Shown: positions 35,659 through 43,775 of the stretch, piece by piece | Position numbering within the stretch: position 1 is the stretch's first letter | Layout: every line of letters begins with the position of its first letter | Assembly: GCF_000429465.1 (NCBI RefSeq) | Contig: NZ_AUBX01000017.1 | Coordinates: forward strand, 1 to 64,000 | Direction: 5' to 3' | Length of the DNA stretch: 64,000 nt | Origin: Algoriphagus vanfongensis DSM 17529 | Lineage (GTDB): Bacteria > Bacteroidota > Bacteroidia > Cytophagales > Cyclobacteriaceae | The notes under the pieces: generated by a model | The model's database searches: none | What the model was told of the DNA's origin: nothing | What the model saw: only the letters and a program-made list of their open reading frames with translations | Program-made: the position numbers and the translations under genes

Positions 35659-36954
35659 ATGAAGTATTTCGTGTTTCCGTTGGCTAATGATATGGCGGCG
35701 GTAGATCTCTCTGCAGAGGTCGCAAACAACCTCCTCACTACAAATAATGTATGGATGATGCTCTCGACGGCCTTGGTGTTTATTATGCACTTAGGGTTTG
35801 CTGGAGTGGAGGCTGGTTTTGGTCAGGCCAAAAACACCGTAAACATTTTGTTTAAAAACACCATTACGCCTATTCTCGGTGTGATGACCTATGCCGTGGT
35901 GGGCTTCTATTTGATGTATCCTGGTTTTGATGTGCCAGGATGGTTTGGATTTGATGGTGCTGGTTGGAGTATGTTTTGGTTTTCTCCAGCGGATGCGGAT
36001 GTGACTGCTGGGTATGCAGATGGGGGGTATACTTATTGGACGGACTTTTTGTTTCAGGCTATGTTTGCAGCCACAGCGGCTACTATTGTGTCTGGGGCTA
36101 TTGCCGAGAGGGTTAAGTTGGGAGCATATCTGATTTTCACTTTGTTCTTTGTTGGTATTGTGTATCCGATTATCGGAAGTTGGAAATGGGGAGGGGGAGC
36201 TTTGGATGATATGGGCTTTTATGATTTTGCTGGAAGTACTTTGGTTCACTCAGTAGGTGGATGGGGAGCTTTGGCAGGAGTGATTTTGGTAGGACCTCGA
36301 TTGGGTAAGTATGTCAATGGAAAGACTGTTGAAAAGCCTGGATCCAGTGTTCCTTTGGCTGTTATCGGTGTTTTCTTGTTGTGGTTAGGTTGGTTTGGAT
36401 TCAATGGCGGCTCTGTGCTTTCTGCTGATCCGGGATTGGTGTCTTTTGTCTTGGTGACTACTTCACTTGCAGCATGTGCTGGTGGTTTGGGTGGTTTCTT
36501 GGCGGCTTACTTTGCTTTCAAAAGACTGGATCTAGGAATGGTGCTAAATGGAATACTTGCAGGCCTCGTGTCCATCACTGCTGGCGCTGATGTTATCAAT
36601 CCTGGTACGGCAGTTTTAGTCGGGTTTATTGGAGGAATTCTCGTAGTGATTTCCGCTATTGTCTTGGATAAGTTAAAACTGGATGATGTGGTAGGTGCAG
36701 TTTCGGTTCACCTTACTTGTGGCGTATGGGGTACTTTGGCGGTTGGCTTGTTTTCTACCAATCCAGATCACTCCTTTTTCACGCAGCTGATCGGTGTGGC
36801 CATTTGTGGCGCTACAGCTTTTATATCTGCTTTTGTAATCTTTTTTGCACTGAAAGCTACTGTGGGAATCAGAGTTTCGGAAGAGCACGAAAGAACTGGT
36901 TTGGATTCGCATGAGCATGGAATCCGAGGTTATACTATCGTATACGACGAATAA
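35659..36954 (+). CDS. amt: ammonium transporter, Amt family
   Basis: A 431-residue integral membrane protein with about 11 helices. Amt hallmarks include the twin pore histidines in STLVHSVGGWGALAG (about residue 197) and SVHLTCGVWGTL (about 350). Also present are the FQAMFAATAATIVSGAIAER segment and LGWFGFNGGS. It is a passive ammonia/ammonium channel of the cytoplasmic membrane. There is no GlnK gene next to it; instead a porin gene follows after 96 nt that include a hairpin. The ATG at 35659 is preceded by a very A-rich leader with AAAAGAAAA before the start. Confidence 0.96.
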   Translation: MKYFVFPLANDMAAVDLSAEVANNLLTTNNVWMMLSTALVFIMHLGFAGVEAGFGQAKNTVNILFKNTITPILGVMTYAVVGFYLMYPGFDVPGWFGFDGAGWSMFWFSPADADVTAGYADGGYTYWTDFLFQAMFAATAATIVSGAIAERVKLGAYLIFTLFFVGIVYPIIGSWKWGGGALDDMGFYDFAGSTLVHSVGGWGALAGVILVGPRLGKYVNGKTVEKPGSSVPLAVIGVFLLWLGWFGFNGGSVLSADPGLVSFVLVTTSLAACAGGLGGFLAAYFAFKRLDLGMVLNGILAGLVSITAGADVINPGTAVLVGFIGGILVVISAIVLDKLKLDDVVGAVSVHLTCGVWGTLAVGLFSTNPDHSFFTQLIGVAICGATAFISAFVIFFALKATVGIRVSEEHERTGLDSHEHGIRGYTIVYDE

Positions 36955-36959
36955 AAAAA

Positions 36960-37012
36960 GGAAGCCCCTCCCTTCGAAAAAAATGCGACTCTCTTTCAAG
37001 GGACGGGGCCTA
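36960..37012 (+). promoter_or_regulatory. GC-rich hairpin between amt and the porin gene
   Basis: GCCCCTCCCTT (36964-36974) pairs with AAGGGACGGGGC (36998-37009), giving about 11 bp with one bulge and a 23-nt loop. No T-run follows, so it is not a standard terminator. It may protect the amt mRNA 3' end or set the ratio of amt to porin expression. It contrasts with the AT-rich surroundings. Confidence 0.6.
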
Positions 37013-37050
37013 TTGGTCAACTCTTACATTCACCAACACTCAAAATTAAA

Positions 37051-38223
37051 ATGAAAAAAGTAATTCTACTATTTATTGGTATAACTATAGCTACAGGTAG
37101 TGTAGTACTGGCACAAGAAGAAGCTGAAGAGAAAGTCTCTGCTTTGACACTCTCAGGTTCTGTGGATGCCTATTTTAGAACCAACTTCAATGCTCCCAAC
37201 AAAGGAGAGAATGCTATGGCGCCTGCTACTTCATTTGGCAATCTTCCGGGATTTTCGCTAGGTATGGCGAATATCATTGCTACCTATGAAGGGGATAAAG
37301 TCGGAGCTGTAGTTGACTTGGTTTTTGGTCCGAGAGGAGAGGATGCTGTATTTGGCTCTCCTTTATATGCAGGAGGAATGGCCGGTAGCTCCCAAATCCT
37401 AAATCAACTTTATGTGTACTGGAATGCTTCGGATAAGGTGATATTCACGATTGGAAATTTCAATACTTTTTTGGGCTATGAGGTGATCTCTCCAACTGGT
37501 AATTTTAATTACTCCACGTCCTATATGTTTTCCTATGGACCATTTTCTCACACCGGTTTGAAAGCTGATATAGCCTTGTCTGATAAGTTTTCCTTCATGG
37601 CCGCAGTGATGAACCCTACAGATATGACGGAATTCAATCTAATGGGGACCTACACAATGGGGGCTCAGTTAGGGTATTCGACAGATGCAGGAAGTACTTA
37701 CCTTAACTTTATCTATGGTGATCAGGATGGTAAGTTGTCCAATGATGGCGGCTTGGTTCCTGGGCAAACTTCAGGGGGAAATACTTTTCAAGTGGATTTG
37801 ACTACCGGCTTTAATGTGAGCGATGCTCTTTATCTTGGAGTCAATACTACATATAACACCACTTCATCCGGAGAGGAATTTAGTGGTACTGATATTCAAG
37901 ATTTGGATGGAGATGGTTATGGATTTTACGGATTTGCTGGCTATCTTCAGGCTACTGCTTCTGAAAAATTTGCAGTGGGACTGAGGGGAGAGTATTTTAA
38001 TGTCTTCAATGACGGGCTGGATGGAGTAGTAGGTTTGGATGATAACGGTGATGGGAATGTGTTTGCGGTGACGCTTTCTGGAAATGCCAAAATCGGAAAT
38101 AACTTAACCATCATTCCAGAACTACGACTCGATACGATGGGAAATGATTACTTTATGAATAAAGATTTGGCGGCTACCAAAAACCTTTCATCATTTTTAT
38201 TGGCAGCGGTATTCGCATTTTAA
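37051..38223 (+). CDS. outer-membrane beta-barrel porin, OmpL/BBP2-like, paired with amt
   Basis: 390 residues with a signal peptide (about 21 residues, ending VVLAQ). LTLSGSVDAYFRTNFN opens an about 16-strand barrel. Segments such as FTIGNFNTFLGYEVISPTGN and YSTSYMFSYGPFSHTGLKAD match the putative beta-barrel porin-2 (BBP2) family of Bacteroidota. The final residues are AVFAF with the expected terminal Phe. An Asp/Gly-rich stretch near residues 286-292 (DIQDLDGDGYG) could bind calcium in a surface loop. Its place directly behind amt suggests that it lets ammonium or small nitrogen compounds through the outer membrane; this is inference from position. Confidence 0.82.
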   Translation: MKKVILLFIGITIATGSVVLAQEEAEEKVSALTLSGSVDAYFRTNFNAPNKGENAMAPATSFGNLPGFSLGMANIIATYEGDKVGAVVDLVFGPRGEDAVFGSPLYAGGMAGSSQILNQLYVYWNASDKVIFTIGNFNTFLGYEVISPTGNFNYSTSYMFSYGPFSHTGLKADIALSDKFSFMAAVMNPTDMTEFNLMGTYTMGAQLGYSTDAGSTYLNFIYGDQDGKLSNDGGLVPGQTSGGNTFQVDLTTGFNVSDALYLGVNTTYNTTSSGEEFSGTDIQDLDGDGYGFYGFAGYLQATASEKFAVGLRGEYFNVFNDGLDGVVGLDDNGDGNVFAVTLSGNAKIGNNLTIIPELRLDTMGNDYFMNKDLAATKNLSSFLLAAVFAF

Positions 38224-38252
38224 GATAATAAACAGGGTCTATTGTTGTAAGG

Positions 38253-38286
38253 AAAGCCGGGGTGATTTTCACCTCGGTTTTTTATT
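38253..38286 (+). terminator. terminator after the amt-porin operon
   Basis: CCGGGGTGA, loop TTT, TCACCTCGG followed by six T residues and TATTTT. Confidence 0.92.
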
Positions 38287-38459
38287 TTGTAGGGTAAAAT
38301 CATCCAAATGATGTTTGGTTTGAAGGTGATTTGATGAAAGTTGATGCATGTTTTTGTCTAAAATGGGTGTTTTTAAAACCGATAAATAATAAGTTTTTAG
38401 AATTTATTTAAAATATAATTTTATCATTTATCAAAAAGCATGTAAAAAAGACTGATTTC

Positions 38460-38494
38460 TTGTAACCTTTTACTTTGGGAACTGTATATCTTTG
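38460..38494 (+). promoter_or_regulatory. promoter of the triple-repeat secreted protein
   Basis: A perfect TAnnTTTG match (TATCTTTG, 38487-38494), with TTG at 38460-38462, 24 nt upstream, or TTG at 38474 as an alternative. The start codon is 20 nt further on. Confidence 0.55.
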
Positions 38495-38514
38495 TGTACC
38501 CTTACTTGAGAGAT

Positions 38515-38877
38515 ATGAAAAAGTCCCTTTTAATGATTACGGCAGTGTTGGCACTCGGTGTCACCCAAGCTCAGACCTTTGAAACTGGTCCTAAAGCAAA
38601 GAATGCCAAAGTCTGGAATTCGAATAAGAAGACGGTTCCAGTAGCATTCCAGTCTAGCCCTGAGACCGTGACTGGCGCTGAGGCTAAGCAATTTAAAACT
38701 TGGAATTCTGAATCATCTAAATTGCTCATCCAGACTAGGAGAGAAATTGATAATCCGAAAGGGTTGGATGCTAAAAATAGAAAAGTATGGGAAGAGTCTT
38801 CCCGAATGAAAGTAAATAGTAATGCATCTTACATCATGCCTAAATCAATGAAAAAGAGAAGGTTTTGGTGGCATTAA
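38515..38877 (+). CDS. small secreted protein made of three 29-residue repeats
   Basis: A 120-residue protein that I do not recognise. A signal peptide (about 20 residues, GVTQAQ) is followed by three repeats starting at residues 25, 54 and 83, exactly 29 residues apart: GPKAKNAKVWNS, GAEAKQFKTWNS and GLDAKNRKVWEE. The shared pattern is G-x-x-A-K-x-x-K-x-W-x-(S/E). The tail ends KKRRFWWH. It is basic and probably periplasmic. The start at 38515 (MKKSLLMI) is favoured over an in-frame GTG at 38494, since it gives a clean signal peptide and fits the promoter. Strong terminators flank it, so it is expressed alone. Confidence 0.8.
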   Translation: MKKSLLMITAVLALGVTQAQTFETGPKAKNAKVWNSNKKTVPVAFQSSPETVTGAEAKQFKTWNSESSKLLIQTRREIDNPKGLDAKNRKVWEESSRMKVNSNASYIMPKSMKKRRFWWH

Positions 38878-38896
38878 TCTAACTTTCTAAAAAGTA

Positions 38897-38927
38897 TAAA
38901 AGCTCGGAATTTCCGAGCTTTTTTTTA
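38897..38927. terminator. terminator between convergent genes
   Basis: AGCTCGGAA and TTCCGAGCT are perfect inverted repeats with a very short loop, with A-run before and T-run after. It terminates the plus-strand gene and possibly also the minus-strand GroES-like gene, whose stop overlaps its edge. Confidence 0.9.
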
Positions 38928-39299
38928 TAACTCCTGCTCTCTCTCCAACATCAAAATCGAATTCTGGGAGACGATGTAGTATTTTTCTCCTTCATAGATC
39001 ACCTCATGAGCACCTGAAAGAAGGAATATAGCAAGATCCCCTTCTTTGGCTTGGAGTGGGACATATTTTACTTTTTCATCCTGATCCATCCACGGTTCAT
39101 GGTCTTCCGTCGGCATAGGAATGGGATATCCTGGACCAATTTTGATGATGTATCCCTGTTGTACCCTTTCTTTTTCCTGTACTCCAGGAGGTAGATAAAG
39201 TCCAGAGCTGGTTTTTTCGTTTGGCTTTTTGAGTCGTACGAGTACGCGATCTCCTACGATGATGAGTTTTTTTAATTTATTGTCAGATGTCAGTTGCAT
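38925..39299 (-). CDS. GroES-like co-chaperone (Cpn10 fold)
   Basis: 124 residues. KLIIVGDRVLVRLKKPNEKTSSGLYLPP is clearly Cpn10-like (GroES begins with PLxDRVLVK and has the mobile loop containing TxxGI-xLP). After an insertion with MPTEDHEPWMDQDEK comes a late strand, GAHEVIYEGEKYYIV. It is longer than GroES (about 95 residues) and lies behind dnaK rather than in front of groEL, so it is a divergent paralogue, not the housekeeping co-chaperonin. Whether it still binds a chaperonin is unknown. Two hairpins separate it from dnaK. Confidence 0.82.
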   Translation of the reverse strand: MQLTSDNKLKKLIIVGDRVLVRLKKPNEKTSSGLYLPPGVQEKERVQQGYIIKIGPGYPIPMPTEDHEPWMDQDEKVKYVPLQAKEGDLAIFLLSGAHEVIYEGEKYYIVSQNSILMLEREQEL

Positions 39300-39325
39300 A
39301 ATCGCTAGGTTTTGGTGCGATAGAC

Positions 39326-39367
39326 AAAAGCCAAGCCCCTTGATGCGATTCTCGGTTCTTGGCTTTA
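39326..39367 (-). terminator. second hairpin after dnaK, with T-run on the minus strand
   Basis: AAAGCCAAG (39327-39335) and CTTGGCTTT (39358-39366) form a 9-bp stem with a 22-nt loop, followed on the minus strand by TTTTGTC. With the hairpin at 39377-39402 it makes a tandem dnaK terminator. Confidence 0.7.
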
Positions 39368-39374
39368 GAAATAG

Positions 39375-39404
39375 AACGGCATCTGATTGATTTCAGATGC
39401 CGCA
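39375..39404 (-). terminator. first hairpin after dnaK
   Basis: CGGCATCTGA and TCAGATGCCG (39377-39386 and 39393-39402) form a perfect 10-bp stem with a 6-nt loop, 20 nt after the dnaK stop. It is followed by a weak T-rich stretch on the minus strand. Confidence 0.8.
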
Positions 39405-39422
39405 TTGTTGGTCTAGTGTGAC

Positions 39423-41342
39423 TTATTTTTTGTCTTCGTTGACTTCTTCGTAGTCTACATCGGATACACCGTCACCAGATGCTTCTGCACCTTCGGCAGC
39501 TCCAGCTTCAGCACCTGGCTGAGCTCCAGCTCCCTGAGTTGCATTGTACATCTCCTGTGAAGCAGCTTCCCATGCTTTGTTGAGTCCTTCCATTGCTGCA
39601 TCGATTCCCTCCATATTTTGGGATTGATGAGCAGCTTTCAGAGTTTCTAAAGCTGAAGAGATGGCAGTTTTATTTCCTTCGGAAAGCTTGTCTCCATACT
39701 CTTTCAATTGCTTCTCTGTCTGGAACACTAGGCTGTCCGCTTGGTTGAGCTTGTCGATTTTCTCTTTTTCCGCTTTGTCAGAAGCAGCGTTTGCTTCAGC
39801 TTCTTTTTTCATGCGGTCGATTTCTTCCTGAGATAGACCAGAGGAAGCTTCGATTTTGATCTTTTGCTCTTTGCCGGTTCCTTTATCCTTTGCAGATACA
39901 TTCAGGATACCATTGGCATCGATGTCAAATGTCACTTCGATCTGAGGTACACCTCGTTGTGCAGGTGGAATGTCAGAAAGTTGGAATCTACCGATAGTCT
40001 TATTGTCTTTGGCCATGGATCTCTCGCCTTGAAGTACGTGGATGTCCACAGCCGGCTGATTGTCTGCCGCAGTAGAGAATACTTCAGACTTCTTGGTAGG
40101 GATGGTCGTGTTGGATTCGATCAGCTTGGTAAATACGCCGCCCATCGTCTCAATACCCAAAGAAAGTGGAGTCACGTCAAGCAATAGCACGTCTTTCACT
40201 TCTCCTGTCAATACGCCACCCTGTATCGCAGCACCAATGGCTACTACCTCATCCGGGTTGACACCTTTAGAAGGTTTCTTGCCAAAGAATTTCTCAACTT
40301 CTTCCTGAATTCTTGGGATTCTGGTAGATCCACCGACCAAGATTACTTCGTCAATATCAGATGGACTCATGCCTGCATCAGCCAAAGCTTTCTTACATGG
40401 TTCCATAGATCTTCTTACCAAATCCTCAGATAGCTGCTCAAACTTAGATCTGCTCAAGTTTCTCACCAAGTGCTTAGGACCTGACTGAGTAGCAGTGATG
40501 TATGGAAGATTGATTTCAGTGGATGAAGAGCTAGAAAGTTCGATTTTCGCTTTTTCAGCTGCCTCTTTCAATCTTTGAAGTGCCATCGGGTCTTGTCTTA
40601 AGTCGATTTGCTCTTCAGCTTGGAATTCTTCAGCTAGCCAGTTGATGATCACTTGGTCAAAGTCGTCACCGCCCAAATGCACGTCACCATTGGTAGATTT
40701 TACTTCGAAGACACCATCTCCCAATTCAAGAATAGAGATATCGAATGTACCACCACCAAGGTCATACACTGCGATTTTCATGTCCTGATTTTTCTTGTCC
40801 ATTCCATAAGCCAAAGCCGCTGCGGTTGGCTCGTTGATGATACGCTTCACTTCCAGACCGGCGATTTGTCCAGCTTCCTTGGTCGCTTGGCGCTCTGCAT
40901 CATTGAAGTAAGCAGGCACAGTGATGACTGCTTCAGTCACTTCTTGACCCAAGAAGTCTTCAGCTGTACTCTTCATTTTCTGAAGAATCATAGCAGAAAG
41001 CTCCTGAGGAGTATAAGATCTGTCACCGATTTTGATTGCTACGGTGTCATTGGATCCTTGCTCTACTTTATAAGAGGCATGTTTTTTCTCTGCAGAAACT
41101 TCAGAGAATTTCTTGCCCATAAATCTTTTGACAGAAGAAATTGTATTGGCAGGGTTGGTGATTGCCTGACGTTTGGCTGGATCACCTACTTTGCGCTCTC
41201 CGTTTCCATTGTCGAGAAAAGCCACAATGGAAGGAGTCGTTCTTCTACCTTCGCTATTTTGGATGACTACGGGCTCATTTCCCTCCATTACGGCTACGCA
41301 GGAGTTGGTGGTACCTAAGTCAATGCCTATAATTTTTCCCAT
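39423..41342 (-). CDS. dnaK: molecular chaperone DnaK (Hsp70)
   Basis: A 639-residue Hsp70. [21 protein letters not shown] opens the ATPase domain; [13 protein letters not shown] lies at about 195 and [20 protein letters not shown] at about 330-350. The substrate-binding domain has the usual [14 protein letters not shown] and the linker VLLLDV. The C-terminus ends with a Gly/Ala-rich stretch and an acidic [12 protein letters not shown] tail, like EEVD-type ends. It folds and protects proteins with DnaJ and GrpE, neither of which is in the window. There is a 454-bp upstream gap to the MOSC gene. Confidence 0.98.
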   Translation of the reverse strand: MGKIIGIDLGTTNSCVAVMEGNEPVVIQNSEGRRTTPSIVAFLDNGNGERKVGDPAKRQAITNPANTISSVKRFMGKKFSEVSAEKKHASYKVEQGSNDTVAIKIGDRSYTPQELSAMILQKMKSTAEDFLGQEVTEAVITVPAYFNDAERQATKEAGQIAGLEVKRIINEPTAAALAYGMDKKNQDMKIAVYDLGGGTFDISILELGDGVFEVKSTNGDVHLGGDDFDQVIINWLAEEFQAEEQIDLRQDPMALQRLKEAAEKAKIELSSSSSTEINLPYITATQSGPKHLVRNLSRSKFEQLSEDLVRRSMEPCKKALADAGMSPSDIDEVILVGGSTRIPRIQEEVEKFFGKKPSKGVNPDEVVAIGAAIQGGVLTGEVKDVLLLDVTPLSLGIETMGGVFTKLIESNTTIPTKKSEVFSTAADNQPAVDIHVLQGERSMAKDNKTIGRFQLSDIPPAQRGVPQIEVTFDIDANGILNVSAKDKGTGKEQKIKIEASSGLSQEEIDRMKKEAEANAASDKAEKEKIDKLNQADSLVFQTEKQLKEYGDKLSEGNKTAISSALETLKAAHQSQNMEGIDAAMEGLNKAWEAASQEMYNATQGAGAQPGAEAGAAEGAEASGDGVSDVDYEEVNEDKK

Positions 41343-41582
41343 GATTATAAATTTTTATTTGAGTTGCTTTTTTTGAATACAAGTCCCATTCTTCAATGCG
41401 TATGCCAGCCCATGTTTTCAGCGGTTTTGTGTCAGATTGGCAGAAATTGGCTTCAGGATTTTTCCGATTTTTCAGTTTTTGACACAGCGTCTTTCATTTC
41501 GGGCTGAATTCCTGACAGGTTTAGCAAGTTTTTTTGACGGTGTTTGCAACCTTTTTCCAAAGAGACTCATCTTAACTGTAGT
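41343..41582. other. non-coding region upstream of dnaK
   Basis: This 240-bp stretch holds the dnaK leader. Upstream of dnaK on the minus strand I see no convincing TAnnTTTG element and no CIRCE operator. A weak sigma-54-like string was noticed but rejected. Nothing else is recognisable. Confidence 0.5.
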
Positions 41583-41747
41583 ATGAAGGGATTTTTTCAC
41601 AGAAATAAAAAGGAAAAACTGCGATGGCTTGCAGTACTCCTCCTCGGAGAGGCGCTGATCTATGGCATTGAGCAGTTTGAAGTATTGCCTTCTTTTTGGT
41701 GTTTTTTTTACTCTATGGTTCCCAATCTCACATATTTGATCGCCTAG
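41583..41747 (+). CDS. possible 54-residue single-pass membrane protein
   Basis: A short ORF beginning MKGFFHRNKKEKLRW with a hydrophobic stretch LAVLLLGEALIYGI, then FFYSMVPNLTYLIA. Positive-inside residues before one transmembrane helix give a plausible topology. There is no clear ribosome-binding site, and the family is unknown. It lies in an otherwise empty 454-bp gap between dnaK and the MOSC gene. It may be a chance ORF. Confidence 0.35.
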   Translation: MKGFFHRNKKEKLRWLAVLLLGEALIYGIEQFEVLPSFWCFFYSMVPNLTYLIA

Positions 41748-41796
41748 GAGATTTTTTGATCGACGAATCTTAACTTGGGATCTAATCCCAAAAGTC

Positions 41797-42621
41797 ATGA
41801 GTCCATCTATCTTTTTACAAGATATCTATATCTACCCTATCAAATCGCTCGGAGGTATCAGGCTGAATGAGTCGCAAGTGGAGGAGAAAGGTCTCCGGTA
41901 TGACCGAAGATGGATGCTGGTAGATCAGAATGGTACATTTGTTTCGCAAAGGAAATATCCTCAGCTAGCTCTCCTACATGTTCATTTGCAGCAGGATGGT
42001 CTTGAGGTGGTCAACACTCAAAAAGCAGATATGCGCATTATTATCCCTTATAAGATGAAGGGTGTCGGGGGGATTTCGGTGTCGGTCTGGGATGACCAGT
42101 TTGACGCCTTGCATCTTTCTACTGAATTGGATGACTGGTTTTCAGACTTTTTGGATTTTGATGTTCGGTTGGTGAAAATGCCTGAAACTACCCAAAGAAA
42201 GGTAGATCCGAACTATGCTGTTAATGAGGAATCTGTCAGTTTTGCAGACGGGATGCCATACTTATTGATCAGTCAGGCTTCATTGGATGACCTTAATGCG
42301 AAATTGGATGAAAAAATACCAATGAATCGATTTCGTCCCAATTTGGTTTTTGCCGGGATGGAGCCATTTCAGGAGGATGAAGTCGGAAGGTTCAGCATAG
42401 GTAAGGTGGATTTTCAAGGAATAAAATTATGTGCAAGGTGTGTAATGACTACTGTGGATCAGGAAACAGGTGCCAAAGGGAAAGAGCCTCTCAAAACCTT
42501 GGCAACCTACAGGCAGCGTGGAAATAAAATATTATTCGGTCAAAATGTGGTGGCTCTTACTTTGGGAAAAATCAAAGTAGGGGATGAGGTGACATTTGAT
42601 TCAAACAAAAAAGGAGCGTAG
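41797..42621 (+). CDS. MOSC-domain protein (YcbX/mARC-like)
   Basis: 274 residues. The N-terminal beta-barrel domain (MOSC_N) begins with FLQDIYIYPIKSLGGIRL and has a typical LRYDRRWMLVDQNGTFVSQR. The C-terminal MOSC domain contains FADGMPYLLISQASLDDLN, MNRFRPNLVF and the molybdenum-cofactor-ligand Cys in ICARCVMTTVDQETG-like sequence (KLCARCVMTTVDQETGAKGK, about residues 211-230). Such proteins bind molybdenum cofactor and reduce N-hydroxylated compounds. The usual C-terminal ferredoxin domain of YcbX is absent, so it needs an external electron donor. Confidence is high for the family and moderate for the activity. Confidence 0.9.
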   Translation: MSPSIFLQDIYIYPIKSLGGIRLNESQVEEKGLRYDRRWMLVDQNGTFVSQRKYPQLALLHVHLQQDGLEVVNTQKADMRIIIPYKMKGVGGISVSVWDDQFDALHLSTELDDWFSDFLDFDVRLVKMPETTQRKVDPNYAVNEESVSFADGMPYLLISQASLDDLNAKLDEKIPMNRFRPNLVFAGMEPFQEDEVGRFSIGKVDFQGIKLCARCVMTTVDQETGAKGKEPLKTLATYRQRGNKILFGQNVVALTLGKIKVGDEVTFDSNKKGA

Positions 42622-42632
42622 AGCTCCTTTTC
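42607..42632. terminator. terminator between MOSC gene and hemE
   Basis: AAAGGAGC, loop GTAGA, GCTCCTTTT overlaps the MOSC stop codon and has A and T runs on the two sides. It can end transcription from both strands. Confidence 0.85.
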
Positions 42633-42638
42633 GTATTC

Positions 42639-43661
42639 TTAGCGATAGTTTTTTACGGTCTCTATGAAGACCTTCACCTTTTCCGGATCTATATCCGGAT
42701 AGACTCCGTGTCCGAGATTGGCGATGTGTCGAGATCCCTTGAACTCGTCCATCATTCGAGTGGCGGCGACAGCTACTTGCTCTGGCGTGCCATATAGAGC
42801 TGCTGGATCCAGGTTGCCCTGCAAAGTTTTGGAGTCGCCGATAAGCCTTCTTGACTCTGCGATCCCCATGTTCCAGTCGAGTCCGATAGTTTCACAGGAC
42901 AAAGAGCTCATTGCTTCTCTGGCAAAAAAGGCTCCTTTTGCAAAAACAGTCTTTGGAACTGTATCGATGGCATCGCATATCTGAGAGATGTAGCGAAGTG
43001 AAAATTCTTCGTATTGATCTGGACCTAGGATTCCAGCCCAGCTGTCAAATAGCTGAATCAGCTGTGCTCCGGATTCGATTTGTGCTTTAAGATAGTTGAT
43101 CGTACTGTCCGTGATCATCTGAAGCAGTTTGTGCGAAAACACAGGCTGTGTATAGAGCATTTCCCGGGCTTTGGAAAAAGTCTTGCTTCCATGTCCTTCT
43201 ACCATATATGCAAAAATCGTCCACGGAGCACCTGCAAAACCGATCAATGGAACCCGGCCATTTAGTGCTTTTTTGGTGATATGGATTGCATCAGTCACAT
43301 AGCGAAGTTCAGACCCGTCTGATACATGAAGTTTTTTCAAATCAGCCTCTGAGCGAACTGTCTCAGGGAACAATGGGCCTCTTTTTTCTACCATTTCGTA
43401 AGGCAGTCCCATAGCTTCGGGGATCACCAAGATATCAGAGAAAATAATGGCAGCATCCACTCCCAAAAGGTCTACTGGCTGGATGGTCACCTCAGCGGCC
43501 AAGTCTGGCGTCTGGGCCAGTTCGATAAATCCACTGACACTTTCACGTACTTTTCTATATTCGGGGAGGATTCTCCCTGCCTGTCGCATCAGCCATACTG
43601 GCGTTCGTTCGACAGATTCGCCTTTGGCTGCGCGGAGAAGAAGGTCGTTTTTTAACTGCAT
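42639..43661 (-). CDS. hemE: uroporphyrinogen decarboxylase
   Basis: A 340-residue enzyme that removes four carboxyl groups from uroporphyrinogen III to make coproporphyrinogen III. The start [15 protein letters not shown] is followed by the signature [17 protein letters not shown] (about 21-37) with the active-site Arg pair. [12 protein letters not shown] at about 75, [16 protein letters not shown] at about 134 and [14 protein letters not shown] near the C-terminus complete it. The start at 43661 is preferred over the in-frame upstream start at 43739 because the enzyme family starts there. A -7 element TATCTTTG lies only 2 nt before the ATG. Confidence 0.97.
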   Translation of the reverse strand: MQLKNDLLLRAAKGESVERTPVWLMRQAGRILPEYRKVRESVSGFIELAQTPDLAAEVTIQPVDLLGVDAAIIFSDILVIPEAMGLPYEMVEKRGPLFPETVRSEADLKKLHVSDGSELRYVTDAIHITKKALNGRVPLIGFAGAPWTIFAYMVEGHGSKTFSKAREMLYTQPVFSHKLLQMITDSTINYLKAQIESGAQLIQLFDSWAGILGPDQYEEFSLRYISQICDAIDTVPKTVFAKGAFFAREAMSSLSCETIGLDWNMGIAESRRLIGDSKTLQGNLDPAALYGTPEQVAVAATRMMDEFKGSRHIANLGHGVYPDIDPEKVKVFIETVKNYR

Positions 43662-43663
43662 GT

Positions 43664-43671
43664 TGCAAAGA
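43664..43671 (-). promoter_or_regulatory. TATCTTTG element directly before hemE
   Basis: A perfect TAnnTTTG match on the minus strand ends 2 nt before the hemE start codon. No good TTG lies at the usual spacing upstream. If used, the mRNA would be leaderless or the real start would lie a few codons downstream. Confidence 0.4.
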
Positions 43672-43709
43672 TAAGAGCCAAATTTTGTATGGCAGGAAAA
43701 TTCATGACA

Positions 43710-43749
43710 TAAAAAAACAGGATCGTAGCATTGCCTCAATCCTGTTTGC
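43710..43749 (-). terminator. terminator after the collagen-like lipoprotein gene
   Basis: On the minus strand AAACAGGAT, a 15-nt loop, then ATCCTGTTT followed by seven T residues. It separates the lipoprotein gene from hemE. Confidence 0.9.
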
Positions 43750-43775
43750 AGTAGAAGTTGGTTTAGTATAGTTTT

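Noticed and set aside
40653..41318. Long antisense ORF (221 codons) opposite dnaK
   Set aside because: It lies entirely within dnaK; long antisense ORFs are common in genes with this codon bias, and no start context or motif supports it.
41380..41420. Sigma-54-like TGGCATACGCATTGAA upstream of dnaK on the minus strand
   Set aside because: The -12 GC is not matched (TTGA rather than TTGC), and no enhancer-binding context is visible; it is likely a chance match.
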